Source: Bacteroidales bacterium UBA6851 (lineage in GTDB: Bacteria > Bacteroidota > Bacteroidia > Bacteroidales > UBA932). From it: a stretch of DNA of 64,000 nucleotides. Position 1 is the stretch's first letter, and each line of letters opens with the position of its first letter. The position numbers were made by a program, and so were the translations under genes. The notes beneath the pieces were generated by a model, which saw only the letters and a list, made by a program, of their open reading frames with translations, did not search any database and was not told the DNA's origin. Of this stretch, positions 48,633-56,655 are shown one piece after another. Location: assembly GCA_002451795.1 (NCBI GenBank), contig DKDJ01000006.1, positions 1-64,000 of the forward strand, read 5' to 3'.

Positions 48633-49219
48633 CAGTCTACCACAAATAAAGAAAGCTCGTGCCAGAGCCTATTGACCGGAAGTCCCATCACATTATAGTA
48701 CGAGCCGCGTATCTCCTTTATTCCGATATACCCGATCCACTCCTGTATGCCGTAAGCCCCAGCCTTGTCATACGGGCTGAATTTATCTACATACCACTCG
48801 ATATCCTCCTTAGAAAGCACATCGAACACCACTTCTGTACTTACCGAAAATGTCTTTTCGTGTCTGCTGTCCCTAAGAGTGACAGAAGTCACCACATTAT
48901 GACTGTGACCGGATAGTTTTCCAAGCATCTCCACGGCTTCTTCTCTGGAATGCGGCTTACCGAGAACCTCGCGACCAAGAATAACCACAGTGTCTGCAGT
49001 AATAAGAATCTCGTCCTGCTCAAGTTCCCTGTGAAAGCCATGTGACTTGCCGATGCTCATATCGACAGGCACCATTTCAGGCTCTCTATCAGGCTCTTTT
49101 GACTCCTCGAAAGTATTGATTGTGTCTATGGTAAAGTCAAATCCCAAGCCACATAGCAGTTCCTTTCTCCTTGGAGAATTGCTGGCAAGTATTATAGATT
49201 TTCCACTAAAATCACGCAT
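48632..49219 (-). CDS. maf: Maf-like nucleotide pyrophosphatase
   Basis: House-cleaning enzyme that hydrolyses dTTP, UTP or modified nucleotides. Motifs: ILASNSPRRKELL at the N-terminus, ITADTVVIL with the catalytic acid, and the KSHGFHREL/KPHSREEAVEML pair. The ATG at 49219 (195 aa) is chosen over a TTG at 49228 that overlaps the upstream gene. It forms a tight unit with the phosphatase upstream and the RluA gene downstream. Confidence 0.93.
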   Translation of the reverse strand: MRDFSGKSIILASNSPRRKELLCGLGFDFTIDTINTFEESKEPDREPEMVPVDMSIGKSHGFHRELEQDEILITADTVVILGREVLGKPHSREEAVEMLGKLSGHSHNVVTSVTLRDSRHEKTFSVSTEVVFDVLSKEDIEWYVDKFSPYDKAGAYGIQEWIGYIGIKEIRGSYYNVMGLPVNRLWHELSLFVVD

Positions 49220-49224
49220 ACTTA

Positions 49225-49764
49225 TCAATATATCAAGTGGAACTTATCCTCATCAAAATGCCACTTGCCCTGAGCTTTTAGTATCATTTCAATACCTTCA
49301 CGCAGGCATCCTCTCCCTCCAGGTGCAGTGCAAACATAATCAGCCGCAGACAAAGCTTCTGGAGCAGCATCTGACGGAGCAATTCCCAGGCCGCAGGCTT
49401 TAAGTACCTGCGTGTCAGGAATGTCATCCCCAAAGAAAGCGACTTCCTCTGGACTAAGGCCATTGTCTTTGCAGAACTGATAGAACACCTTAAGCTTTCC
49501 TCTGGTACCCAGATGCACATTCTCTGGTCTTACACCCATGTGTTCACAGCGACTCCGAAGCGGCTTAGTATCGGCTCCTGATATGACCCCTACCACAAAT
49601 CCCTTGGAAGCCGCCGCTCTGGATGCGAAGGAATCCTTGGCATTAACCACCCTCACAAGGTTCTCCGGTCCTTCGTCCATAAGGTAAATGCTTCCATCCG
49701 TCAGAACCCCGTCTATGTCGTAAGCAATGGCCTTAATATTCTGAAGATTAAGATTTTGCCCCAT
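49225..49764 (-). CDS. kdsC: KdsC-type HAD phosphatase (3-deoxy-D-manno-octulosonate 8-phosphate phosphatase)
   Basis: Likely makes KDO for lipid A core from KDO-8-phosphate. HAD motifs are DIDGVLTDG (16-24) and FGDDIPDTQVL. The 179-residue length and absence of a cap domain match KdsC. It could be a related HAD phosphatase of nonulosonate synthesis, since neighbours give no support for one sugar. The start overlaps the DUF3467 gene by 17 bases. Confidence 0.85.
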   Translation of the reverse strand: MGQNLNLQNIKAIAYDIDGVLTDGSIYLMDEGPENLVRVVNAKDSFASRAAASKGFVVGVISGADTKPLRSRCEHMGVRPENVHLGTRGKLKVFYQFCKDNGLSPEEVAFFGDDIPDTQVLKACGLGIAPSDAAPEALSAADYVCTAPGGRGCLREGIEMILKAQGKWHFDEDKFHLIY

Positions 49765-50068
49765 TTGGATTCAAGTCAGAAAGATTAAATGTAGCTGATG
49801 GCTGGGCACTCTCTATTCCAATAGTCCCAAACTGATTCTCATATTTGCTGATATTATCCGCCAATGCACCAAGAAGTCTCTTGCAGTGCTCTGGAGCCAT
49901 AATGATGCGGCTTTGAACCTTAGGACCGCTAAATCCAGGCATAATAGAGGCAAAGTCTATTATAAATTCAGTTTTAGAATGGCTGATTACGGCCAGGTTG
50001 GAATATGTTCCGCCTGCAACCTCCGGGAGGACCTCAAGCTTGTTCATCGGATTCTTTTCGTTATCCAT
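49748..50068 (-). CDS. DUF3467 protein (106 aa)
   Basis: A small cytoplasmic protein of a conserved family without known function. Typical marks are TYSNLAVISHSKTEFIIDFA, then a Met/Pro-rich bend with SRIIMAPEHCKRLLGAL, and a C-terminal NL region. First gene of the minus-strand unit DUF3467-kdsC-maf-rluA. Divergent to valS. Confidence 0.85.
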   Translation of the reverse strand: MDNEKNPMNKLEVLPEVAGGTYSNLAVISHSKTEFIIDFASIMPGFSGPKVQSRIIMAPEHCKRLLGALADNISKYENQFGTIGIESAQPSATFNLSDLNPNGAKS

Positions 50069-50162
50069 TGCGTTTGTATTTATGAATTATGTACAAATTT
50101 AATGATTCTTTTTGAGCTTGGAAAGACTTATGCACATGAGCACCTAAAAGGCGGCCATGCGC

Positions 50163-50193
50163 TTTCAAAAGTTCAAAGTTCTGACTATCTTTG
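50163..50193 (+). promoter_or_regulatory. promoter for valS
   Basis: TTTC (50163-50166), 19 nt, then TATCTTTG (50186-50193). The -7 element is exact, the -33 element one base off, and the spacing ideal. The valS ATG lies 32 nt beyond the -7 element. Confidence 0.65.
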
Positions 50194-50224
50194 TAAGTTC
50201 GTCATAAGACGGCCTTTATTGATT

Positions 50225-52864
50225 ATGGAATTAGATGCAAAATACAACCCTTCGTCGGTCGAAGAGAAGTGGTACTCCTACTGGACTGACCACAATTTTT
50301 TTCACTCCGAGCCAGATGCCCGGGAACCTTATACTATTGTCATTCCACCACCTAATGTAACAGGCATCCTGCACATGGGGCACGTGCTCAACAACACTCT
50401 CAATGACGTGCTCATCCGCAAGGCCCGCATGGACGGAAAGAATGCATGTTGGGTGCCTGGAACCGACCACGCCAGCATTGCCACCGAGTCCAAAGTAGTG
50501 GCACGACTCAAGGAAAAGGGCATTTCCAAGGAAGACCTTACGCGCGAAGAATTCCTCAAATATGCATGGGAATGGAAAGAGGAGCACGGTGGGATTATCC
50601 TTAAGCAGCTCAGAAAGCTTGGTGCTTCATGCGACTGGGACCGTACAAGGTTTACTATGGAGCCGGAACTCACTGACGCCGTAATCGCCACTTTCTGCTA
50701 TTTCTACAGGAAAGGCATGATCTACAAGGGAGTCCGCATGGTCAATTGGGACCCTGTGGCACTTACCGCGGTGAGTGACGATGAAGTCATCCACAAAGAC
50801 ACCAAAAGTCACTTCTATCACCTCCGCTACTTTATCTCAGACGGACACGGAAACCCGACAGACGACTATCTCGTCATAGCGACTACTCGTCCTGAGACTA
50901 TCATGGCAGATGCTGCTATATGTATAAATCCTGCCGATGAGAGGTATCATCACCTGCGCGGAAAGAAAGTGCTTATCCCTCTCATAAACAAAGAGATCCC
51001 AGTCATCGAGGATAGCTATGTTGAGATGGACTTTGGTACAGGATGCCTCAAGGTAACCCCTGCACATGATGTAAATGACTACCAGATTGGTCTCAGACAC
51101 AACCTTCCGGTCCTCGAGATTATTGACGATCATGGTAAACTCAACGAGAAGGCGCAGATACTCGTGGGCGAGGACAGGTTCGTAGCCCGCAAGAAAATCG
51201 CCAAGATGCTCGAAGAATCCGGCAACCTCGTAAAGACTGAAGAATACACATCGCCTATTGGATATTCTGAAAGGACCAATGCTGTCATAGAGCCTAAGCT
51301 ATCAGCACAATGGTTCTTAAAAATGGACGAGCTCGCATCTATGGCTCTTGACAGTGTGGAATCCGGGAAAATCAAATTCGTTCCGGACAAATACCGCAAT
51401 ACTTACCGTCATTGGATGGAGAACGCTCATGACTGGTGCATCTCACGACAGCTCTGGTGGGGGCAGCGTATCCCAGCATATTATCTTCCTGACGGCCAGA
51501 TAGTTGTAGAGGAAACCGCCGAAAAAGCACTTGAGGCTGCAAGAAAGATCAATCCTGACTTGCGAGCTGAAGACCTTCGTCAGGATGAGGATGTGCTCGA
51601 TACCTGGTTCTCAAGTTGGCTGTGGCCAATTTCCGTGTTTGACCCGAAGTTCCCTGGTCATCCTGAACGTAAGCCGAATGCAGATTTATCATACTACTAT
51701 CCGACAAGCGACCTTGTAACTGGTCCGGATATCATCTTCTTCTGGGTAGCAAGGATGATTATGGCGGGGGATGAGTTCATGAAGGACATCCCATTCCGTA
51801 ATGTATACTTCACCGGTATCGTAAGGGATAAGCTTGGAAGAAAGATGAGCAAGACCCTCGGAAATAGTCCTAATCCGCTCGACCTCATCGAAAAGTACGG
51901 AGCCGATGCTGTACGCCTCGGCATGCTGCTCTGCTCTTCCGCTGGCAATGATATTCTCTACGATGAATCACAGATTGAGCAGGGAAGGAATTTCTGCGGC
52001 AAGATATGGAACTCCTGGAGACTTGTAAGCGGATGGAAAGTTGACGAAAATGCCGCTCAGCCACAGGAATGTGCCATAGCCATCAAGTGGTTTGACAACC
52101 TGCTATCACGCACCATTGAGACGGTAGAAGACCATTATTCAAAACTCCGCATAGGAGATGCCCTCATGTCCATCTACAAACTTTTCTGGGATGACTATTG
52201 CAGCTGGTATCTCGAACTTGTCAAGCCTGCATTCGGAACCGCAGTTGACGGTGACACATATAGGGCAACAGTGGAGTTCTTCGACAAGCTTCTCCGACTG
52301 ATTCATCCAGTAATGCCTTTCATTACAGAAGAGTTGTGGCATGCTATGGCCCAGAGAGGAGAAGGGGAGACCATCATGCTTGCACCGACCCCGAAGGCAG
52401 CAGCATATAATACTGATCTTCTCAACGGATTCGATCTGGCTAAAGAAGCAGTAATGGCTATTAGAGGTGTCAGAGCCCAGAAGCAGATATCACCAAAGCA
52501 GCCACTCGAACTCCATATTGAAGGAGAGTTCTCGCCAGAGCTTCTTCCGATAGTCTGCAAAGCCGCCAATATCAGCAATATACTTGACGGTACAGCATCT
52601 GGCGCTTCGGTATCCTTTATCGTAGGAACAATAAAAATGAGTATTCCTCTCGACGGCTTCATCGACAGCAGTGAAGAGAAGGCCAAACTGGAGTCAGAAC
52701 TTGAGCACCAACGCAAGTTCCTTGTTTCAGTACGAGCAAAACTCTCCAATGAGAAGTTTGTAGCCCATGCTCCAGCGGCAGTCATAGAAGTAGAGCGCAA
52801 GAAAGAGGCAGATGCTCTTGCCAGAATCGAGGCGTTGGAAGCATCCCTAGCGTCACTGAAATAG
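50225..52864 (+). CDS. valS: valyl-tRNA synthetase
   Basis: Charges tRNA-Val. The ATG at 50225 (879 aa) is chosen because MELDAKYNPSSVEEKWYSYW is the family start; a frame opening at 49886 would run through the DUF3467 gene and the promoter. HIGH-type motif PPPNVTGILHMGHVL, the editing domain (TTRPETIMADAAICINP), KMSKTLGNSPNP as KMSKS, DTWFSSWLWPIS, anticodon-binding domain and a C-terminal coiled coil from about 815. Followed by a strong terminator. Confidence 0.97.
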   Translation: MELDAKYNPSSVEEKWYSYWTDHNFFHSEPDAREPYTIVIPPPNVTGILHMGHVLNNTLNDVLIRKARMDGKNACWVPGTDHASIATESKVVARLKEKGISKEDLTREEFLKYAWEWKEEHGGIILKQLRKLGASCDWDRTRFTMEPELTDAVIATFCYFYRKGMIYKGVRMVNWDPVALTAVSDDEVIHKDTKSHFYHLRYFISDGHGNPTDDYLVIATTRPETIMADAAICINPADERYHHLRGKKVLIPLINKEIPVIEDSYVEMDFGTGCLKVTPAHDVNDYQIGLRHNLPVLEIIDDHGKLNEKAQILVGEDRFVARKKIAKMLEESGNLVKTEEYTSPIGYSERTNAVIEPKLSAQWFLKMDELASMALDSVESGKIKFVPDKYRNTYRHWMENAHDWCISRQLWWGQRIPAYYLPDGQIVVEETAEKALEAARKINPDLRAEDLRQDEDVLDTWFSSWLWPISVFDPKFPGHPERKPNADLSYYYPTSDLVTGPDIIFFWVARMIMAGDEFMKDIPFRNVYFTGIVRDKLGRKMSKTLGNSPNPLDLIEKYGADAVRLGMLLCSSAGNDILYDESQIEQGRNFCGKIWNSWRLVSGWKVDENAAQPQECAIAIKWFDNLLSRTIETVEDHYSKLRIGDALMSIYKLFWDDYCSWYLELVKPAFGTAVDGDTYRATVEFFDKLLRLIHPVMPFITEELWHAMAQRGEGETIMLAPTPKAAAYNTDLLNGFDLAKEAVMAIRGVRAQKQISPKQPLELHIEGEFSPELLPIVCKAANISNILDGTASGASVSFIVGTIKMSIPLDGFIDSSEEKAKLESELEHQRKFLVSVRAKLSNEKFVAHAPAAVIEVERKKEADALARIEALEASLASLK

Positions 52865-52884
52865 AGAATCTACTCCATTATATT

Positions 52885-52924
52885 ATCGGGGCCAGCCAAA
52901 ATATTGGTTAGCCCCGATTTTTAT
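52885..52924 (+). terminator. intrinsic terminator after valS
   Basis: ATCGGGGC (52885-52892) pairs with GCCCCGAT (52911-52918), with a partly complementary interior (CAGCCAA/TTGGTTA), followed by a T-run. It lies against the end of the convergent gene at 52926. Confidence 0.85.
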
Positions 52925-52925
52925 T

Positions 52926-53372
52926 TTACTGTATCATATTTCCGCATCTGTCTATAGGGAAACAGTACCAGTCCGAGCATGAGCAATATTCGTATGGCAC
53001 ATATTGCAAACAATGCACATATACATTATTTGCAGCTGTGCTATAGTATATTTCAAGCATTATTCCTTCACTGTCATCCTTCTCTGACCAGTCAAAATGA
53101 GTCGGATCATCCGACAGGGCTTTCAGAATATCAGCTTTCATAGAAGAAGGAAAATACTTCACGCATTTCTTGTATCGGATTCCAGTCTGTGTATCTACTC
53201 GCGATGACTTCATCATGAAGAAGGTGATAACCCCGAAGAAACACATGAATGCACCGAGGATATTGACTGAAACGGAAGACGGGAAGACAACGACTACGAC
53301 GCCCGCTACAAAAAGACCTGCAGACACCGCTATATCACGCGCACTGCGTGATCTTGAAAAACATTTGTTCAT
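52926..53372 (-). CDS. hypothetical membrane protein, two TM segments (148 aa)
   Basis: The ATG at 53372 is preferred (MNKCFSRSRSARDIAV); another start exists at 53402. Two closely spaced hydrophobic segments (about 16-34 and 36-54) form a hairpin, followed by a ~90-residue soluble domain ending in a Cys/Tyr-rich tail (QYVPYEYCSCSDWYCFPI). No family was recognised. Convergent with valS. Confidence 0.6.
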   Translation of the reverse strand: MNKCFSRSRSARDIAVSAGLFVAGVVVVVFPSSVSVNILGAFMCFFGVITFFMMKSSRVDTQTGIRYKKCVKYFPSSMKADILKALSDDPTHFDWSEKDDSEGIMLEIYYSTAANNVYVHCLQYVPYEYCSCSDWYCFPIDRCGNMIQ

Positions 53373-53460
53373 ATTTAGCTTATTGATTATAGGATATAAC
53401 AAGTTATGTTTCTAAACATTTCTTAACCTGCCACAATAATGGCAAGTGACATCCTATCTG

Positions 53461-53829
53461 CTAAATACGCAACTTACCTAGTGAAATGAAATAACTCCGC
53501 GTGGAATGTATACCAGACAGAGTCACCGGATGATAATTATAACAATCTGATACAAATCCCTGCATGAGGGCGAATTGATACCTATGCCTCCCACCAGTAC
53601 TTGGATTTACCCTCGAATGAGGCCTGACATTCGTATCAGAAGACGATAAGCCGAAATGCACAGAGCCAACAGCCATAAATGCATGGGGTGGCTCTGGCAG
53701 ATCGTCCGTGGTCAGTGTGGAGTAGACCTCATCGGTCTGACAGAGAAACGTCGCGTCATGACTACCGCTTGTCTTGCACTGGCAAGAAGCAATCAGCATA
53801 GCTAAGAATAGTATGACAAGACGTTTCAT
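53461..53829 (-). CDS. small lipoprotein (122 aa)
   Basis: Lipoprotein signal peptide with the lipobox IASC (MKRLVILFLAMLIASCQCK). The mature ~105 residues contain an EPPHAFMAVGSVHFGLSSSD segment and STRSYFISLGKLRI at the end. Nothing else is recognised. It lies 11 nt downstream of ridA on the same strand and may share its transcript. Confidence 0.55.
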   Translation of the reverse strand: MKRLVILFLAMLIASCQCKTSGSHDATFLCQTDEVYSTLTTDDLPEPPHAFMAVGSVHFGLSSSDTNVRPHSRVNPSTGGRHRYQFALMQGFVSDCYNYHPVTLSGIHSTRSYFISLGKLRI

Positions 53830-53840
53830 AATGTGAATAG

Positions 53841-54215
53841 CTATCTTCCAGCTACAGCATCAATTTCTACCATTGCACCTTTAGGCAGAGCAGCAACTTC
53901 ATAGCAGACTCTGGCAGGCTTATCCCCTTTAAAGTACTCTGCGTACACCGCATTCATAGGTGCAAAATTCTTTATATCATCAAGAAGAACTGTAGTCTTG
54001 ACAACATCATCAAAAGAAAGTCCAGCCTCTTCAAGAACAAATCCGAGATTATCAAGAGAACGACGTGTCTGAGCCTCAATGCCCTCAGGAAACTCACCTG
54101 TAGCAGGATCAGCAGGGAGCTGTCCGGAGACAAACAACGTTCCATTCAATTCCACTGCCTGAGAATAAGGTCCCACTGCAGCAGGAGCCTTAGGAGATGC
54201 TATAGTTCTTTTCAT
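53841..54215 (-). CDS. ridA: RidA family reactive intermediate deaminase
   Basis: Hydrolyses reactive enamine/imine intermediates such as 2-aminoacrylate. The 124-residue length and motifs are typical: AVGPYSQAVELNGTLFVSGQLP, ARVCYEVAALPKGAMVEIDAVA with the substrate-binding Arg. It is divergent from tcdA across 54 bases. Confidence 0.95.
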   Translation of the reverse strand: MKRTIASPKAPAAVGPYSQAVELNGTLFVSGQLPADPATGEFPEGIEAQTRRSLDNLGFVLEEAGLSFDDVVKTTVLLDDIKNFAPMNAVYAEYFKGDKPARVCYEVAALPKGAMVEIDAVAGR

Positions 54216-54269
54216 AAAAAAGTCATATTTTTGTGCAAGTTATGAATTTTTCCTTTCTTTTTCAAAAAA

Positions 54270-54983
54270 ATGGCAGATTGTTCTTACGAAAATATATTCC
54301 AGCGTGCAACTCTTGTGCTTGGACAAAAGACTCAAGATAGGCTCAGGAGCGTAAATATTATAATATTTGGTGTCGGAGGAGTAGGCAGTTGGTGCGCAGA
54401 GGGGCTCATCCGGGCCGGAGTCGAGCATCTGACCATTGTGGACTCAGACAATGTTGATACCAGCAACATCAACAGGCAGCGCATGGCAACAGTTCTAAGC
54501 ATAGGGCAGTCCAAGGTAGAAGCACTCAAATCAGAACTCCTGAAAATCAACCCAGAATCAAAAATCACAGCCTTACAGAAAGTATTCTGCGCAGAATCCG
54601 CCGAAGAATTCAAGTTGGAGCAATACGACTACATCGTGGACGCCATTGACTCTCTGAAAGACAAAGCAGCACTTATTCTCGCCGCAACTTCCGCTCCAGG
54701 CATTTTCTTCTCATCCATGGGAGCTGCAAGAAAGATAGATCCCACGCATATCAAGGTGGGAAACTTTTGGAAGGTGCGGGATTGTCCGCTTGGGGCAGCT
54801 CTAAGAAAAAAGCTCAGGAGGAGCGGAACCCTTCCTGAGCATAGTTTTCAGTGCGTATACGGAGATGAAGTGACGGGAGAGCAGAAAGGTTCGCTCGTGC
54901 ATATCACCTGCATATTCGGGATGACACTATCAGGACTAATCATCAAGGATATACATGATAAATCAGCCGAAAAAGCAGACTAG
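54270..54983 (+). CDS. tcdA: tRNA threonylcarbamoyladenosine dehydratase
   Basis: E1-like ATP-dependent enzyme that closes t6A37 of tRNA into its cyclic form. The nucleotide motif [20 protein letters not shown] and NINRQR are diagnostic of the ThiF/HesA fold; [13 protein letters not shown] follows, and [16 protein letters not shown] and [14 protein letters not shown] distinguish TcdA from ThiF and MoeB. 237 aa. Its stop overlaps the convergent PFL-family gene by 4 bases. Confidence 0.93.
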   Translation: MADCSYENIFQRATLVLGQKTQDRLRSVNIIIFGVGGVGSWCAEGLIRAGVEHLTIVDSDNVDTSNINRQRMATVLSIGQSKVEALKSELLKINPESKITALQKVFCAESAEEFKLEQYDYIVDAIDSLKDKAALILAATSAPGIFFSSMGAARKIDPTHIKVGNFWKVRDCPLGAALRKKLRRSGTLPEHSFQCVYGDEVTGEQKGSLVHITCIFGMTLSGLIIKDIHDKSAEKAD

Positions 54984-56344
54984 TTCTTGAAACTGTGAAT
55001 CGGTGCCGGGATTCTTCCCTCACGTGAGATAAAATCCTCACAGCTGAACTTATTGACCGGCATCACCAGCGCCTGTCCGAGCAATCCTCCGAAATACAAG
55101 GTATCACCGACCGCTTTTCCTTCAGCCGGAATTATTCTCACAGCTGTGGTTTTCTGATTGACCATTCCGATGGCCGCCTCATCTGCAATAATACCGGAGA
55201 GAGTAGCTGCGCTGGTTGACCCAGGAATTGCTATCATATCCAGCCCAACGGAGCATACACATGTCATGGCTTCCAGTTTCTCAAGAGAAAGAGCTCCGCA
55301 CTCGGCAGCCTCAATCATGCCTTGATCTTCGCTCACTGGAATAAACGCACCGCTAAGTCCCCCTACATAGGACGAAGCCATCACACCGCCCTTCTTTACT
55401 TGATCATTCAGTAGAGCAAGTGCAGCTGTCGTACCCGGTGCACCTGCCTGTTCAAGCCCGATGCTCTTCAGAATGTCAGCCACGGAATCTCCTATGGCTG
55501 GGGTAGGGGCAAGGGAAAGATCTATTATACCGAAAGGAATTCCAAGCCTGGCTGAAGCCTCCTTGGCCACAAGCTGACCGACACGGGTAATCTTGAAAGC
55601 AGTTTTTTTGATAGTCTCACACAAGACCTCAAAACTCTGCCCCTTAACCTTATCAACAGCACATTTCACGACACCAGGGCCGCTGACACCCACATTTATG
55701 ACGGCATCCGCCTCGGTGACACCATGAAAAGCCCCAGCCATAAAAGGATTATCATCCGGGGCATTACACAACACCACAAGCTTTGCACATCCAAGAGAGT
55801 CCCGATCGGCAGTCAACTTCGCCGTTTTCTTGATAATCTGCCCCATAAGCCTAACCGCATCCATATTGAGTCCTGTCTTGGTAGACCCTACATTCACGCT
55901 GCAGCATATCCTTTCAGTCTTGTCCAGCACTTCCGGAATTGATTCTATCATAAGACGATCACTCGCCGTCATGCCCTTGGATACAATGGCAGAAAAACCT
56001 CCAAGAAAATTGACCCCCACCTCCTTGGCTGTCTGGTCAAGGGTTCTGGCTATCGACAGGTAGTCATCCACCGATTTACAGCAACTGCTACCAACCAAAG
56101 CAATAGGAGTGATTGAAATACGCTTGTTGACAATAGGCACTCCAAACTCAGCCGATATATCATCTGCCGTCTTCGCAAGCTTTGAAGCGTATTTAAGGAT
56201 TTTTGCCCTTATCTTGTCGCATGTCACTTCGACGCTTTCACTCGCACAGTCAAGCAGGCTGATACCTATGGTGATAGTACGCACATCGAGATTCTCTTTC
56301 TCGATCATGTCGTGCGTCTCAAATACTTCATTGATATTGATCAT
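54980..56344 (-). CDS. PFL family protein (UPF0210, DUF711)
   Basis: A 454-residue protein of a conserved family distantly related to pyruvate formate-lyase, with no established reaction. Family segments are [68 protein letters not shown] and [14 protein letters not shown]. The upstream ACT protein ends 6 bases before its start; this pair is widely conserved, suggesting an amino-acid-controlled enzyme. No glycyl-radical motif is seen. Confidence 0.92.
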   Translation of the reverse strand: MININEVFETHDMIEKENLDVRTITIGISLLDCASESVEVTCDKIRAKILKYASKLAKTADDISAEFGVPIVNKRISITPIALVGSSCCKSVDDYLSIARTLDQTAKEVGVNFLGGFSAIVSKGMTASDRLMIESIPEVLDKTERICCSVNVGSTKTGLNMDAVRLMGQIIKKTAKLTADRDSLGCAKLVVLCNAPDDNPFMAGAFHGVTEADAVINVGVSGPGVVKCAVDKVKGQSFEVLCETIKKTAFKITRVGQLVAKEASARLGIPFGIIDLSLAPTPAIGDSVADILKSIGLEQAGAPGTTAALALLNDQVKKGGVMASSYVGGLSGAFIPVSEDQGMIEAAECGALSLEKLEAMTCVCSVGLDMIAIPGSTSAATLSGIIADEAAIGMVNQKTTAVRIIPAEGKAVGDTLYFGGLLGQALVMPVNKFSCEDFISREGRIPAPIHSFKN

Positions 56345-56350
56345 AGAGAA

Positions 56351-56623
56351 CTATATTCTATGCATATTGTCAAAAATATCGCTCCTCTGACATCTGACCT
56401 CCACTCCGAGATCATCGCCAAGAGCAACCAGCTGATGTGCAAAAACAGCAAAATCCAGATCAATATTCTCGGTATTGACTATCATCATCATATTGAAATA
56501 CGAATCAATAATACTCTGCGTAATATCCATGATGCTGACATTATGGTCGGAGAGATAGGTACATATCTTGGCTATAACGCCGACTTTATCTTTACCGACT
56601 ACTGTAATGATGGTTTTTTTCAT
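56351..56623 (-). CDS. ACT domain protein (UPF0237)
   Basis: A 90-residue single ACT domain (ITVVGKDKVGVIAKICTYLSDHNVSIMDI) of the kind that binds amino acids. The ATG at 56623 is chosen over a GTG at 56632. It is paired with the PFL-family gene. Ligand and partner are unproven, but the pairing suggests that it senses a ligand for that enzyme. Confidence 0.9.
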   Translation of the reverse strand: MKKTIITVVGKDKVGVIAKICTYLSDHNVSIMDITQSIIDSYFNMMMIVNTENIDLDFAVFAHQLVALGDDLGVEVRCQRSDIFDNMHRI

Positions 56624-56646
56624 CTTTATCACTATTTAACGGGATA

Positions 56647-56654
56647 CAAATATA
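56647..56654 (-). promoter_or_regulatory. -7 element for the ACT/PFL pair
   Basis: Minus strand TATATTTG, an exact match, with CTTG 20 nt upstream (56675-56678, inside the antiporter end) as a near -33 element. Leader about 20 nt. Confidence 0.6.
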
Positions 56655-56655
56655 A

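Noticed and set aside
49886..50224. Long N-terminal extension of valS
   Set aside because: The frame is open but runs opposite to the DUF3467 gene and through the promoter; the synthetase start matches the family at 50225.
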